Virus record (IMG/VR): IMGVR_UViG_3300025133_000085
Coordinates: 1 to 64,000 of that record
Origin: a virus
DNA length: 64,000 nt
Reading direction: 5' to 3' (one strand)
Below the pieces are notes generated by a model. That model saw only the letters and a list, made by a program, of their open reading frames with translations. It made no database searches and was not told the DNA's origin. The position numbers were made by a program, and so were the translations under genes. Positions 38,597 through 47,624 of the stretch are shown here, in pieces. Each line of letters begins with the position of its first letter. The first letter of the stretch is position 1.

Positions 38597-39291
38597 AACC
38601 GTCGTCCCTCGTATGCCGCGGCCGCAGCTTCCGCTCGCTTAACACGCGCCTCGATTCTATCCCACGCAAGCTCTTTCATCATAGCAAAAATGTAAGACTT
38701 ACGATCGTCTAGATAATCCTTAACGTAAAGCTGCGGCATCACACACAACGAGATAATAGGCACGATCGAAGGAGGAAGTGGATGGTTATCATCGACTATG
38801 AGATTCATGTATCGACGCAACTCGAAATTGTAGGCCGTCACCGAGTAACACGTGCTGCCTATCGCACACGCTATGAAGTCCTTTTGCCACAAATCGAATG
38901 AACCGAAATCCCTTTCGAGTCGCATAAACGCTAAAGAGTCCATCGTCAACACAGACTGAACGTCGGAAATATTGGTAACGTGAAGACCCAATAAAAAGCT
39001 AAGTTGTAAGAGTCTTCCTTCTTGAGCTTTCAACGCGACGTATCGAGACGCGTTTGGCATTGCCAAGTCGCGAGATGCGGTATCGAGTTCCGCGCTTACG
39101 AAATTCAACTCCGTGGCGTAGGAATCAATCATATCCTTTAAGATCTGTTTCGACTTCAAGCTCAATAGCTCCGTCGTAACTTCTATCACAGGCGTCTGAA
39201 CTACGTACGATTCGTTAAGTCCCATTTCGCTTCTGATCTTTTCCTTTATCGCCTTTACGTCTATAAGCTCTTCGAGTTTCACCTGCATCAC
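38593..39291 (-). CDS. Unknown protein, 232 residues
   Basis: A mostly helical protein: VKLEELIDVKAIKEKIRSEM, MPNASRYVALKAQEGRLL. Contains LKEL-like helices and a central hydrophobic stretch (LQLSFLLGLHVTNISDVQSV). The C-terminus is basic (ARVKRAEAAAAAYEGRRL). Between two acidic proteins, so possibly a virion assembly partner. No domain recognised. Confidence 0.55.
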   Translation of the reverse strand: MMQVKLEELIDVKAIKEKIRSEMGLNESYVVQTPVIEVTTELLSLKSKQILKDMIDSYATELNFVSAELDTASRDLAMPNASRYVALKAQEGRLLQLSFLLGLHVTNISDVQSVLTMDSLAFMRLERDFGSFDLWQKDFIACAIGSTCYSVTAYNFELRRYMNLIVDDNHPLPPSIVPIISLCVMPQLYVKDYLDDRKSYIFAMMKELAWDRIEARVKRAEAAAAAYEGRRL

Positions 39292-39605
39292 TTCACCTCG
39301 TAATCCTTTTCGAACTCGCCTTGGGTTACGATAAAATCGCCCTCACCCTCGACCTCCTCTGTGTATCCTGGCGGCGTGAAGCGAGCTTCCTCCGGCGCTC
39401 TCAATACAATACTCATGCCGGAGTCTTCGCGACCTCGAATGATTTCTGCAACGGTATACTCAAACTGCGATGGGATATGTCTAACCTTTAGATCTTTCGC
39501 AATGACCATGTTCCCACGTTCATCATACACGTCTGCCTCATCCAGGTTCTCGACAATCCTGCGAAGTAAAACCCTGCGCATCGACTCAACTATCGTTTTG
39601 TTCAT
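39288..39605 (-). CDS. Unknown small virion-type protein
   Basis: A 105-residue protein. N-terminus SMRRVLLRRIVENLDEADVY holds a tag-like helix with IVE. The body is beta-rich and acidic (MSIVLRAPEEARFTPPGYTE). Candidate internal protein by its N-terminal helix. No domain recognised. Confidence 0.5.
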   Translation of the reverse strand: MNKTIVESMRRVLLRRIVENLDEADVYDERGNMVIAKDLKVRHIPSQFEYTVAEIIRGREDSGMSIVLRAPEEARFTPPGYTEEVEGEGDFIVTQGEFEKDYEVK

Positions 39606-40767
39606 TACTCAACCCCGCTAAAATCATCCACCTATTAGAACCCACGCGCTGTCTCGATTCGAAAAGCTCTCTATCCGCAACAGCATTCATCAAACTAATA
39701 AACCTTTTCCTGTTTTTCGTATTGGGTTTATTAACAACGGCTTGTACAACCTCTTTCCACGATTCGTCTCTAAACTCAACGCCCTTCTCAGGATCATCCG
39801 GATCTTTGTACTTAAACATAGTTCCGACGAGCTTCACTTTCCCAGCGGGCGCAGGAGCTTCCTCAGCTTCCTCCTCAGCTTCCTCCTCAGCTTCCTCTTC
39901 GCCCTCACCCCCGACATCGTCTTCGACCGCTTCTTCTTCAAACTCGCCAGATTCCCCCGCCTCGATACTCGCCTCAACATCGTCCTGTACGGCGCCGAGA
40001 GTGTCCTGAAGTACTTGTTGCGTCTCTTCTCGTCCCGAACCCATTTCGGCTGCAACGGCTGCGGGTGGTTCGAAGCCTATAATGGAAGCAAGGGGAATGC
40101 TCAAAAAATCCGTTAACATCGCCTGATCATCGGGCGGTGTCGTTTCCCAACCAATCCATCGTTGTAGCTTCTTCAAAAAGCCTTTTGCGGGCTGCGGTGG
40201 TTGATACGCTCTTGTGATTCCCTTCTTTATTTGTGCGGGCGTCAACGTCCAATCCTCGACCTTTTCGATGAACTCGCTAAAGGGCGCGTTGTTGTAGAGT
40301 TCGAGTTCCTCGGAAGACAGCGTGCCGGCCTTCGCTTTTGCGACGACTTCGTTCTTTCCTAGATTTTGCTTTAGTACCTCGAACGCTTTTACTATACTAG
40401 CATTCGCTGATGTGATCTTATCTATTGCGACCGTGGCCTTAGAGATTTCCGCGGCGAGGCGATCCTTTCCGACGCCCTCCAAACCCAAGGCAATCACGCT
40501 ATCAGGAGTAGGAAGTTCCTTCGCGATGTTCTTCATGAACTTTTTCGACGTAGTAAACCCTTGTCCAGGCATGTTATTCGCTAGCGCTTGGAGCGAATCC
40601 CGGGCTTCTTTTGCTTGCGTCGCCAGTTGTTGGAGCTCGTCGTCGGTTACTTCTTCCATAAGCAAGCGAAGAGACCCTTCGCGTAACAACGGTCCCGCGT
40701 CAAAGTCGATGGACATCCACACTTTTTGAGCCAACGCTTCGCGGAATCGCTTGTTTTCCAAATTCAT
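39586..40767 (-). CDS. Acidic probable core protein with EEEA repeats
   Basis: A 393-residue protein from ATG 40767 (the reading frame is open further upstream, but a promoter-like motif lies in between). N-terminus: LLREGSLRLLMEEVTD, with LRE and LME. Residues near 290-320 contain E-E-E-A repeats encoded by a 12-base direct repeat. Helical throughout, with a Lys/Pro linker and a C-terminal segment of mixed character. Resembles an internal head or core protein. No domain recognised. Confidence 0.55.
   Translation of the reverse strand: MNLENKRFREALAQKVWMSIDFDAGPLLREGSLRLLMEEVTDDELQQLATQAKEARDSLQALANNMPGQGFTTSKKFMKNIAKELPTPDSVIALGLEGVGKDRLAAEISKATVAIDKITSANASIVKAFEVLKQNLGKNEVVAKAKAGTLSSEELELYNNAPFSEFIEKVEDWTLTPAQIKKGITRAYQPPQPAKGFLKKLQRWIGWETTPPDDQAMLTDFLSIPLASIIGFEPPAAVAAEMGSGREETQQVLQDTLGAVQDDVEASIEAGESGEFEEEAVEDDVGGEGEEEAEEEAEEEAEEAPAPAGKVKLVGTMFKYKDPDDPEKGVEFRDESWKEVVQAVVNKPNTKNRKRFISLMNAVADRELFESRQRVGSNRWMILAGLSNEQNDS
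39850..39904 (+). repeat. Short direct repeats coding acidic residues
   Basis: About four and a half copies of a 12-base unit, gcttcctcctca, inside the core protein gene at 39586, encoding EEEA units. Length could vary by slippage between related phages. Confidence 0.6.
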
Positions 40768-40787
40768 TATCAAGTCCGGTTCTGGCT

Positions 40788-40795
40788 TATAAGTA
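40788..40795 (-). promoter_or_regulatory. late-type promoter motif TACTTATA
   Basis: Minus strand GATACTTATAAGCC, directly after the dCMP deaminase stop and 21 bases before ATG 40767. Intergenic placement between replication and virion gene groups supports a late promoter. Confidence 0.55.
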
Positions 40796-41215
40796 TCAAT
40801 CCCGGTTGTATTTGCGAAATTCAATACTGGCGTCGCGAAAGATATCGAGACTAGACACGTCGCGATACTCCTCAGCGTAAATCACCTCGTCGATCCCACC
40901 ATTTACGATGGCCTTTGCACAGGCCCTGCACGGCGAAAGCGTAACATACATTTTCTTACGCTTCGGGTTATTATAGTCCAGTTTTATGAGCGCATTAATC
41001 TCCGCGTGGATCATACCGGACTGACCCGGCGTCGTAGACTCAACTTCGTTTGGACCCCCTGAGTAGTTACCGTTATACCCGACCGAAAGCACCTGAGTAT
41101 TATCCACGGTAACAACGATGGCCCCCACTTGATGACGAGGATCGTAAGAACGTCGCGCGACTGTCTGGGCGACGCTCATCCATATTTCATCCCAATCAGG
41201 TCGCGTCGTCGTCAT
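40796..41215 (-). CDS. dCMP deaminase
   Basis: A 139-residue member of the cytidine/dCMP deaminase family. HAEINALIKLD (about 70-80) carries the zinc-binding His and catalytic Glu; PCRACAKAIVNGG (about 95-107) supplies the two cysteines. It converts dCMP to dUMP. In a phage that also makes a modified cytosine from dCMP, it feeds the thymine pool and competes for the same substrate. Start at ATG 41215, overlapping the methylase stop region by 20 bases. Confidence 0.92.
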   Translation of the reverse strand: MTTTRPDWDEIWMSVAQTVARRSYDPRHQVGAIVVTVDNTQVLSVGYNGNYSGGPNEVESTTPGQSGMIHAEINALIKLDYNNPKRKKMYVTLSPCRACAKAIVNGGIDEVIYAEEYRDVSSLDIFRDASIEFRKYNRD

Positions 41216-41735
41216 TTATCTCATCTCCCCATGCGTCCCAGCCTGGACGTTGATGTCGTGCGAACAGCTCCAAGTAAGGACCGTGACTACGTGATTCAAC
41301 CAAGTCATAAAGTTGAGTCGGTTTTGCGCTATGGCGGGTAGGTTTCACCAAATCCTGGCCTATCAACGTAGAAACGCTATTGGACGCTGTACGATTGGCA
41401 AAGCCCTTCCCTTTTACGGCGAATAGACAAAGTTCGTGTTGTCCCCTAAAGTATCTCCCCAAACCAAATCTAGATTTTGCCCACACCAGATTGGTGATAT
41501 ATCGAAACCCTAAGTGCTCGATTATCCTAAGCGCTTCGGGTAAATGATTGTTAGCGACCCAAAGGTAAAGATGAGCGTCATCGGCGACCTTATCTTCTAG
41601 TAAATTGGTCATGACGCTTTTAATCTCGCGTTCTTTCATGATACCGTAATGTTTGTCGGCGCCGCGTTTAATCTTTCCTCCACCCCTTTGATACCATGGC
41701 GGATCGGCAACAATCGTGGAATATTTTTTAGACAT
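41196..41735 (-). CDS. MT-A70 family adenine methyltransferase
   Basis: A 179-residue protein from ATG 41735 (AAGGA upstream). IVADPPWYQRGGG is the catalytic DPPW motif; LYLWVANNHLPEAL and FRYITNLVWAKSRFG are the next conserved strands; GRYFRGQHELCLFAVKG follows. These enzymes make N6-methyladenine in DNA or RNA. In this operon it probably methylates phage DNA as extra protection. Confidence 0.9.
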   Translation of the reverse strand: MSKKYSTIVADPPWYQRGGGKIKRGADKHYGIMKEREIKSVMTNLLEDKVADDAHLYLWVANNHLPEALRIIEHLGFRYITNLVWAKSRFGLGRYFRGQHELCLFAVKGKGFANRTASNSVSTLIGQDLVKPTRHSAKPTQLYDLVESRSHGPYLELFARHQRPGWDAWGDEINDDDAT

Positions 41736-42579
41736 CACTTTCCTTATCGAAAATCTCTTCTATGTGTGCGTCGGCAGGTAAGGAAAATCCCGCAGCCTTT
41801 TTGTGACCACCCCCGCCAAATTTCTTTGCTAGTTCGCTAACATCGATGGTATCATGAAACGACCGCAACGAAACTTTCGTCATACGATCGATGTGATCCC
41901 AGTACCATATCACCGCACAATCGCAATCGGGGGCTAAGCGGGCACCAATTTCAGACATCCAATGTGGGGAGTTAACGACTAGGACGTCCTTACCGTCGAG
42001 CCTTCTTGGTTGGGCACCTTCACTCACCTTCTTCACGACAGTCTTCGAATACGCAAGAATGAACGAACCACGTTTCACAGCATCATCAAAAACTGAATCG
42101 TCTTCGAATTTTGAGTACTCTTCAAACTCAAACGGAACCATGTCGAATGCCGCAGAAAACTCCTTACTATAAGGGAGCTCCCATTTCCACAAATCTCGAT
42201 CTTCAATGTACTGAATGAATTTTGGTGCTTCTTTACCCGGGTGAAAGAAGTCCCAAGATAACATCGCACCGCTATGACCCATGTCGAACAGCGCGTTCGA
42301 AATATCGTGTAATTCCACCATCGCGGACTTGTGATGATCGATTACTATGAGAGCTTCGGCGTCCTCGATCATTCGTTTGGTGGTCGCGTTATTAAAAGAG
42401 AAGTCAAGAATTACAACAACTTTCCCATTCACATCGGGCGGTGTTGTGCCGTGTTTACACGCATGATACTCCGCGCGGCTTCCCAAGAGCTTCCACGCGG
42501 CATACGCCGCGCCGAACCCATCATTACAATCCGCATGATAAATTACACAATCAACTGATCCTGGTTTGACTACAGACAT
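41728..42579 (-). CDS. DHH-family phosphoesterase
   Basis: A 283-residue protein from ATG 42579 (AGGG upstream). VIYHADCNDGFGAAYAAW and VVILDFSF hold the first acidic motifs; VIDHHKSA is the DHH motif; KKFGGGGHKKAAGFSLP is the GGGH motif of the DHHA1 domain. Members cut short RNA, cyclic dinucleotides or pyrophosphates. Likely nanoRNase-like or a cyclic-nucleotide-degrading enzyme; both would suit a phage. Confidence 0.88.
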   Translation of the reverse strand: MSVVKPGSVDCVIYHADCNDGFGAAYAAWKLLGSRAEYHACKHGTTPPDVNGKVVVILDFSFNNATTKRMIEDAEALIVIDHHKSAMVELHDISNALFDMGHSGAMLSWDFFHPGKEAPKFIQYIEDRDLWKWELPYSKEFSAAFDMVPFEFEEYSKFEDDSVFDDAVKRGSFILAYSKTVVKKVSEGAQPRRLDGKDVLVVNSPHWMSEIGARLAPDCDCAVIWYWDHIDRMTKVSLRSFHDTIDVSELAKKFGGGGHKKAAGFSLPADAHIEEIFDKESDV

Positions 42580-42604
42580 GATAACCCTATACACTTTAGG
42601 CTAA

Positions 42605-43066
42605 TTAAATATCCTCGATTAACGCTATACTTTTCTCTGCTTTTTCGGCATTTTGATAAGCCTCATGTTCTTCGACGGTACTGTGACGCCCATAATCATC
42701 GTGAAACCGCACGACACCGTCGCTGTAAGTTCGATAGGCAATTTCCACTATCGTACTATCTTCTAGCGCCTTTATACGATAGGGACACCCAGACTGGATA
42801 TTAATCGTGTCCCCAGGTAAAACTTGCATCGAATGAAACTCATAGTGTTCCTGAGGGTGCTCGTTCGAATATGTTAGTAAAAGTTTACCGGACAATAAAA
42901 ACAACGTCTCATCTTTGATCTTATTGTATTTTAGACTGTTACGACAATCTTTGTTAAGACGAAGAATCTTGCCCGATATCCTACCGGTTCCACCGGTGCT
43001 CCATTGGCGCTCCTCGCCCCATGGCTTCGAAACGTTCTTCGAACTTGTCACCCATATACTTTTCAT
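42605..43066 (-). CDS. Cupin, phosphomannose isomerase type II-like
   Basis: A 153-residue protein from ATG 43066 (ATGA overlap). KPWGEERQW is the conserved start of the PMI-II/ManC C-terminal cupin. FLLSGKLLLTY and EFHSMQVLPGDTINIQSG are the cupin strands; the usual metal histidines are partly changed. Cupins of this type act on sugar nucleotides. With the epimerase next to it, sugar metabolism is likely, perhaps for DNA or capsid modification. Confidence 0.75.
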   Translation of the reverse strand: MKSIWVTSSKNVSKPWGEERQWSTGGTGRISGKILRLNKDCRNSLKYNKIKDETLFLLSGKLLLTYSNEHPQEHYEFHSMQVLPGDTINIQSGCPYRIKALEDSTIVEIAYRTYSDGVVRFHDDYGRHSTVEEHEAYQNAEKAEKSIALIEDI

Positions 43067-44070
43067 AGCAAGCCCCACCACTTCATCGTCGACTCGAGTC
43101 CCGCGGCAAACGATATTTGAGATCGAAATCCAAGTGTTTTCATCGCCAAAGCTGGATCGCCGAGAGTATGCATAACATCACCCGGACGCCATGGCGCATT
43201 CACCCTCTCGTAGGGTCCAGTGGCCTTCCAGATCATTCGTAAAATTTCATCATTAGTTACCGAATGGCCCGTACAAATGTTAAGGGATGCGCCCTTCAAG
43301 TCCTCTCCGTGCAACGCTGCCAAGATGTTGGCGGTGGCGATGTCATCAACATAAACCATGTCGCGGCTTTGTGACCCGTCACCATCAGAGCGTAACTGTT
43401 TTCCTGCTTTAAGTGCATTACACCATGCAGCGACTGCAGTCGCATATGCGCCCGTCCCATCGTGACCAGGACCGTACACGTTGAAATAACGTAACGAAAC
43501 GGAATCAAGTCCATGAAACTTATGAAACATCGGCAAAAATCGATCGATCGTTAATTTTTGTAACGCGTAAGGAGACTCTGGCGCAGGTGTAGCCAATTCG
43601 TTTGTCGCGTGGTCGGAACCAGAATAGTGATCGCCATATACGGAACACGACGAAGAAAACACGAACCGACGAATGTTACCGACGCATGCGGCAAGAAGCG
43701 TGAGAGTTTTTGTAACGTTATTCTCCGTGGTACGTACCGGATACTGGACGGAATACTCTACTCGTGGATCGGCGGCGAGATGAAAAACGTAATTGTAAAA
43801 CCCTTGCGCGATCCTACTCAAGACGAGAGGGTGAGCGAAATCACCTTCGATAACCAGAACGTGGTTACCGTCAAGCTCTTCAATTTCGTCGGTATTTTGG
43901 TAAATACTAATCAGGTCCGCTGGTACAACCCGAAGTGGAGCGTTCGTCAGTTTCGATAGATCGCCACCTGACATGTCGTCCACCACATCGACTCGCACAT
44001 CCTGTTCGCGAAGCTTCCTTACCAGCGCGCTCCCAATAAACCCACACCCACCGGTAACCAAAACTCTCAT
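43063..44070 (-). CDS. NAD-dependent epimerase/dehydratase (SDR)
   Basis: A 335-residue extended SDR. GGCGFIGSALVRKL is the NAD site (GxxGxxG); SSSCSVYGD and SPYALQKL give the catalytic S/Y-x-x-x-K; RYFNVYGPG and RDMVYVDD follow. Closest in pattern to UDP-glucose/GlcNAc 4-epimerases. It acts on a sugar nucleotide. Overlaps the TS-family gene upstream and the cupin gene downstream by ATGA, so it is translated with the DNA-modification genes. Confidence 0.9.
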   Translation of the reverse strand: MRVLVTGGCGFIGSALVRKLREQDVRVDVVDDMSGGDLSKLTNAPLRVVPADLISIYQNTDEIEELDGNHVLVIEGDFAHPLVLSRIAQGFYNYVFHLAADPRVEYSVQYPVRTTENNVTKTLTLLAACVGNIRRFVFSSSCSVYGDHYSGSDHATNELATPAPESPYALQKLTIDRFLPMFHKFHGLDSVSLRYFNVYGPGHDGTGAYATAVAAWCNALKAGKQLRSDGDGSQSRDMVYVDDIATANILAALHGEDLKGASLNICTGHSVTNDEILRMIWKATGPYERVNAPWRPGDVMHTLGDPALAMKTLGFRSQISFAAGLESTMKWWGLL

Positions 44071-45077
44071 CGGTTCTCTCCTAAAAGTAATTTGATTGGT
44101 CTAAGTTGCTCCGAAACACCATACATCAAACTTCTCATTTTCTTTTTGTTCCCTAGCATGGCCATGCGATGGGCCGCTAGAATTTGTGCCCAATCGTACC
44201 AGTAGTCGTCCAGGTCCTTCGCCTCGGCCAGGATCTCGTCGACGTGGTCAACATGCTTGCAGGAACGAAGATGCGCTTCAATCACATACAACCTACGCGT
44301 ACTGTTCTGCAAAGGCATCGGGCTCATAGGACCACGCGTGTAACTCAACAAGCTACTTTCGGCTACATTTCGTTTGTCAAGAATCTCGTCTAACATTTCG
44401 AAATGTCTCTCGTACACGTGAAGTGAATTTGAAACATGGATGTACGTTCCTACGGGCACGCCTAGCTCGATCGCCATCAATTCCTGTAGAAATGTAAACG
44501 CAGGAACATCGTACGAAATTCCTAAAACAAGATCGCTCGAACGCATGTTTGCAACCATATCGAGCGCTCCGTTCCTAATAAAAAACTGAAGACCTATTGT
44601 ACAGGGGACATCCTTCAATCCAATGATGCTGTCTTCGGGCGTTCGGATATGTAGAAACGCCCGTCGCGAATCCGGATCGTTCTCTAACTCGTTTTTTATG
44701 TATTCCCACTGGTTCAAATTTCCTTGTGCGATTCTCGGATGGGTCTTGAAAATCCTCGCCCCATACGCGCTGTTCGCAGTAGTACCATCATCACTGATGG
44801 CGTACCAAAACGGAGCGTAGTTCGCTATCCACTCCGTCTCATTATTTCCGCTAAAGTACCAAAGCGCCTCTGCGATCATGTACTGGATCTTAAACTTTCG
44901 GGCGGGGACGTAAGGAATCCTGTGTAGCGGATTTGTTATCTCAAATCTTACGCCCAACTTCTCCTTAACCTTCATCCCACGAGGCGAGGAGATGTGATCA
45001 TAATCATCGCGTAGCTCTTCCACTAGACTTAGGTACGCGCTGGTAAAATCCTTGAAACAACGAGTGGGTTTAGTCAT
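44067..45077 (-). CDS. Thymidylate synthase-family enzyme, probable dCMP hydroxymethylase
   Basis: A 336-residue protein. The catalytic cysteine lies in VPCTIGLQFF (about 158), MRSSDLVLG holds the arginine-serine-aspartate set, and LHVYERH the His and Tyr of the dUMP site. In LGISYDVPAF (about 188) the Asn of thymidylate synthase (LGxPFN) is Asp. This N-to-D change is what switches TS-family enzymes to dCMP, as in T4 gp42. So it probably makes 5-hydroxymethyl-dCMP. The neighbours (carbamoyltransferase, NTP pyrophosphatase, kinase) fit. No separate conventional TS is in the window. Confidence 0.8.
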   Translation of the reverse strand: MTKPTRCFKDFTSAYLSLVEELRDDYDHISSPRGMKVKEKLGVRFEITNPLHRIPYVPARKFKIQYMIAEALWYFSGNNETEWIANYAPFWYAISDDGTTANSAYGARIFKTHPRIAQGNLNQWEYIKNELENDPDSRRAFLHIRTPEDSIIGLKDVPCTIGLQFFIRNGALDMVANMRSSDLVLGISYDVPAFTFLQELMAIELGVPVGTYIHVSNSLHVYERHFEMLDEILDKRNVAESSLLSYTRGPMSPMPLQNSTRRLYVIEAHLRSCKHVDHVDEILAEAKDLDDYWYDWAQILAAHRMAMLGNKKKMRSLMYGVSEQLRPIKLLLGENR

Positions 45078-45748
45078 TGTGATACACTCCCGACTAGATT
45101 TGATAACGATACCATTATCCTATCCCAACTCGATATGTTTTGAGCGGTACCCGAATATATCTCAATGGGTACAGAACGATGTCCATACACGGGATGCAAA
45201 AAGTGTTTCGTCAACAATACGAGATCAGGTATTAGCTCGTTAGCAACGTCGGACGCCCGCATGTAAACAACAACGCGATCTACCATGAAGTGAATCGCTA
45301 ACGTACATGCAACGTCGATTGTCTTATCTTCAACACTTTCGAGATATCGCTTTCCGGGGTTTGCTAATCTCACAACGCATCGACGACAGCCAGAACTTCG
45401 CTCGAGTACGTCGCGGACATTCGTAAGTAACTCGTCCTTGGATAGTCCATTTTCCCGGCCACACGCGACAGAGTAGTTCGTTGTGTCCAGCTTGGCAGAC
45501 GCTTCAAGCATATTACCCAACCCCCGTAAGCTTGGACGAGAATCCACAAAAGCGATCAAGCTTCGAGGATCAACGTTGAGCGTTTCAAACATGCGCGACT
45601 TGACAGCGACGTAAGCCGCCATCGTCCTCCCACACTCCTCTTCTATCGCATTAACCTCGCAAACAGGAAACCTGGAAAGCCTTACGAGGTACGAATCGTT
45701 TTCTTCCAACGGAGGTTTGTACGCGTCTACGAAACCGTTATTCGTCAT
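45074..45748 (-). CDS. Divergent thymidylate synthase-fold protein
   Basis: A 224-residue protein from ATG 45748 (GGGGGG upstream). The C-terminal half aligns by eye with the neighbouring TS-family enzyme: DVACTLAIHFMVDRVVVYMR against DVPCTIGLQFFIRNGALDMV, then ASDVANELIPD against SSDLVLGISYD. The nucleophile Cys and the R-x-S-D-like set are kept, but the dUMP-site His and Tyr are not obvious, and the N-terminal half is different. Could be a partner subunit or an enzyme acting on another base. Not a described class to my knowledge. Confidence 0.6.
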   Translation of the reverse strand: MTNNGFVDAYKPPLEENDSYLVRLSRFPVCEVNAIEEECGRTMAAYVAVKSRMFETLNVDPRSLIAFVDSRPSLRGLGNMLEASAKLDTTNYSVACGRENGLSKDELLTNVRDVLERSSGCRRCVVRLANPGKRYLESVEDKTIDVACTLAIHFMVDRVVVYMRASDVANELIPDLVLLTKHFLHPVYGHRSVPIEIYSGTAQNISSWDRIMVSLSNLVGSVSQ

Positions 45749-47624
45749 CGCCACCCCCCGAGTAATGATCACAAAGATAAAGAAGTGGTGGCTGTAACCC
45801 CAGATTTTTCGCTTTTCTAACCTGAAAGACGTAGCTGTCTAAAACGCTGTCGACGTTAAAAACAATCGGTCGACCGTGCGCGTTGAACGACGTGTTGATA
45901 AGGATCTTGCGACCCTCGACCTTATCAAAGATTCCCGACATCACCGGATCATCGCTATTGACGAACTGCGGTCGACCCGAAAAACGACCGCTGTAATCAC
46001 TCATCACAGGGTACGCGTGTGTTACACCATCATAATCCATGATCTCGCCCGATCCACCCAAGTAATCGTACGTGACAATCATGTAACGATCCGAACCGAC
46101 AACCCTCTCGTAAAGCTCCGGCTCGAAATAGTTCGCGGCCTCGGAGGCAGGCATCACCGGTGCCATTGGCATGACGGTATCACGATCGTTCAACGTGTTG
46201 ATTCTCTCTACATTCTTCTTCGTCGGTTTGGCTAGCGTCGTCGTCGAACACAGCGCTCGTGGACCAAACTCCATTGGGCCCGTGACTATGTTAACGATCT
46301 CGCCATTCGCTAACGAATTTGTTACCGCAGTTGTAAAGTCGTTACGATCGTCGAAGTGTTCGATGTAGTCTTTACACATATCGAAATCTTCCTGTGACAT
46401 GACATCACGCCAACCGCTAAACGATTCGCGGGTTCCCCACTTAAGATCGCCGAACTTAAACTGACCGACGAAATACTCATACATACCGATGCCGCAACCC
46501 TGATCACCCGCGAGAGGAATCACGCTAAATAATCCTGGGATTTGCTTAAGCAGACGGTTGTTGAGCTTAACGTTGTAGAACACCCCGCCGGCGACCAGAA
46601 GGTGCTTAATCCCCAAGCCGGAGACCACTTTTACTAACACGTTTTCCACGATCATCTGAACGAACGTGCCAACGATAACCCTTTTTTCCCGGGAATCGAT
46701 GGAGTCGGGATCGATGTTTAGCGATGCCAAAACCTCGTCGAATCGCTTGTGCCACGTCTCACGCGCCATGGCCAAATCGTTCAAATCGATCATTCCCTCG
46801 CCAGTAGAGTTATGACTCGAGGGCTTCGCCATAATTAGGTCATTCCCTAAAAATGATTGGAACACCTCTGCTTCCTGTATGGCTGCGACTTCTCTCAGCT
46901 TTTCGCGAGTTTGTTCGTCGAGGGTTTCTCCAATGTGACTCTCGTAACCCAAAAACTTATATTCGTCCTGGTTTTCCTTCATGCCGCAATACGACGTCGC
47001 GAATTGATACATGAGCCCCATCGAACGTTCGTAGCCCCACACTCGTCTAACGAGCCTAAGGTCACCGCCGGCTGCGATGCCAGACGCCGACATCTCGTAA
47101 ACCGAAAGCACCTCCTGCCAGTTTCCGAAACCGTCCACGACTACGACGTGTACCGTATCGTCTGTATCGACGAGCTCAAGGTTCTTCGTCGTAACCTTAT
47201 CCCGAAAAAACGAAAGCGCTGACCAAGCGTGAGCATCATGGTGAGTAAAGGACGGCACGCCGGTCACGGCGCTCGTAAGCCGTGACCGGCGTGACCCAGT
47301 AAGGAATTCTGAGCGGTGATCGGAAACGAACTCCGGACGTAGGTCGTAACGCTCCACCAAGTCTTCAAAGTGTGTACGATCGAAGTACTTTCCATCCGGG
47401 ATGGCTTGAGGCCCAAATACGTCGAACCAATGCGAAACAAGTACGCGAGATCCGGGCGCTATTTCACACTGCTCTTCGATTAACTTAAGCGCCTTACGCG
47501 GGTAGTCGGAGGTCGCCTTCTTCCTATTAAGACGTTCTTCCTCGTAACCGATTGCCTTCGCCCCGTCGTAATAGATCACGCTAGCGTGATGACCCAAAGT
47601 AATCAAAAGCGCAGTATTAGTCAT
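45738..47624 (-). CDS. Carbamoyltransferase (CmcH/NodU/TobZ family)
   Basis: A 628-residue protein, full length for the family. HHDAHAWSALSFF (about 131-143) is the metal site of the N-terminal Kae1-like domain, and VVDGFGNWQEV and GDQGCGIGMYEY follow; FGPRALCSTTT and INTSFNAHGRPIV are the C-terminal YrdC-like domain. It carbamoylates hydroxyls using carbamoyl phosphate and ATP. In viruses, a homologue next to a TS-family enzyme was shown to form 5-carbamoyloxymethylcytosine (metaGPA study). Here it is adjacent to both TS-like genes. A perfect 15-base inverted repeat lies inside it (47256-47293). Confidence 0.92.
   Translation of the reverse strand: MTNTALLITLGHHASVIYYDGAKAIGYEEERLNRKKATSDYPRKALKLIEEQCEIAPGSRVLVSHWFDVFGPQAIPDGKYFDRTHFEDLVERYDLRPEFVSDHRSEFLTGSRRSRLTSAVTGVPSFTHHDAHAWSALSFFRDKVTTKNLELVDTDDTVHVVVVDGFGNWQEVLSVYEMSASGIAAGGDLRLVRRVWGYERSMGLMYQFATSYCGMKENQDEYKFLGYESHIGETLDEQTREKLREVAAIQEAEVFQSFLGNDLIMAKPSSHNSTGEGMIDLNDLAMARETWHKRFDEVLASLNIDPDSIDSREKRVIVGTFVQMIVENVLVKVVSGLGIKHLLVAGGVFYNVKLNNRLLKQIPGLFSVIPLAGDQGCGIGMYEYFVGQFKFGDLKWGTRESFSGWRDVMSQEDFDMCKDYIEHFDDRNDFTTAVTNSLANGEIVNIVTGPMEFGPRALCSTTTLAKPTKKNVERINTLNDRDTVMPMAPVMPASEAANYFEPELYERVVGSDRYMIVTYDYLGGSGEIMDYDGVTHAYPVMSDYSGRFSGRPQFVNSDDPVMSGIFDKVEGRKILINTSFNAHGRPIVFNVDSVLDSYVFQVRKAKNLGLQPPLLYLCDHYSGGGDDE
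47256..47293. repeat. Perfect 15-base inverted repeat inside carbamoyltransferase gene
   Basis: cacgccggtcacggc (47256-47270) and its exact reverse complement gccgtgaccggcgtg (47279-47293), separated by eight bases. It is GC-rich compared with nearby sequence and lies in coding DNA, so a strong RNA hairpin would form within the transcript. Role unknown. Confidence 0.75.
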
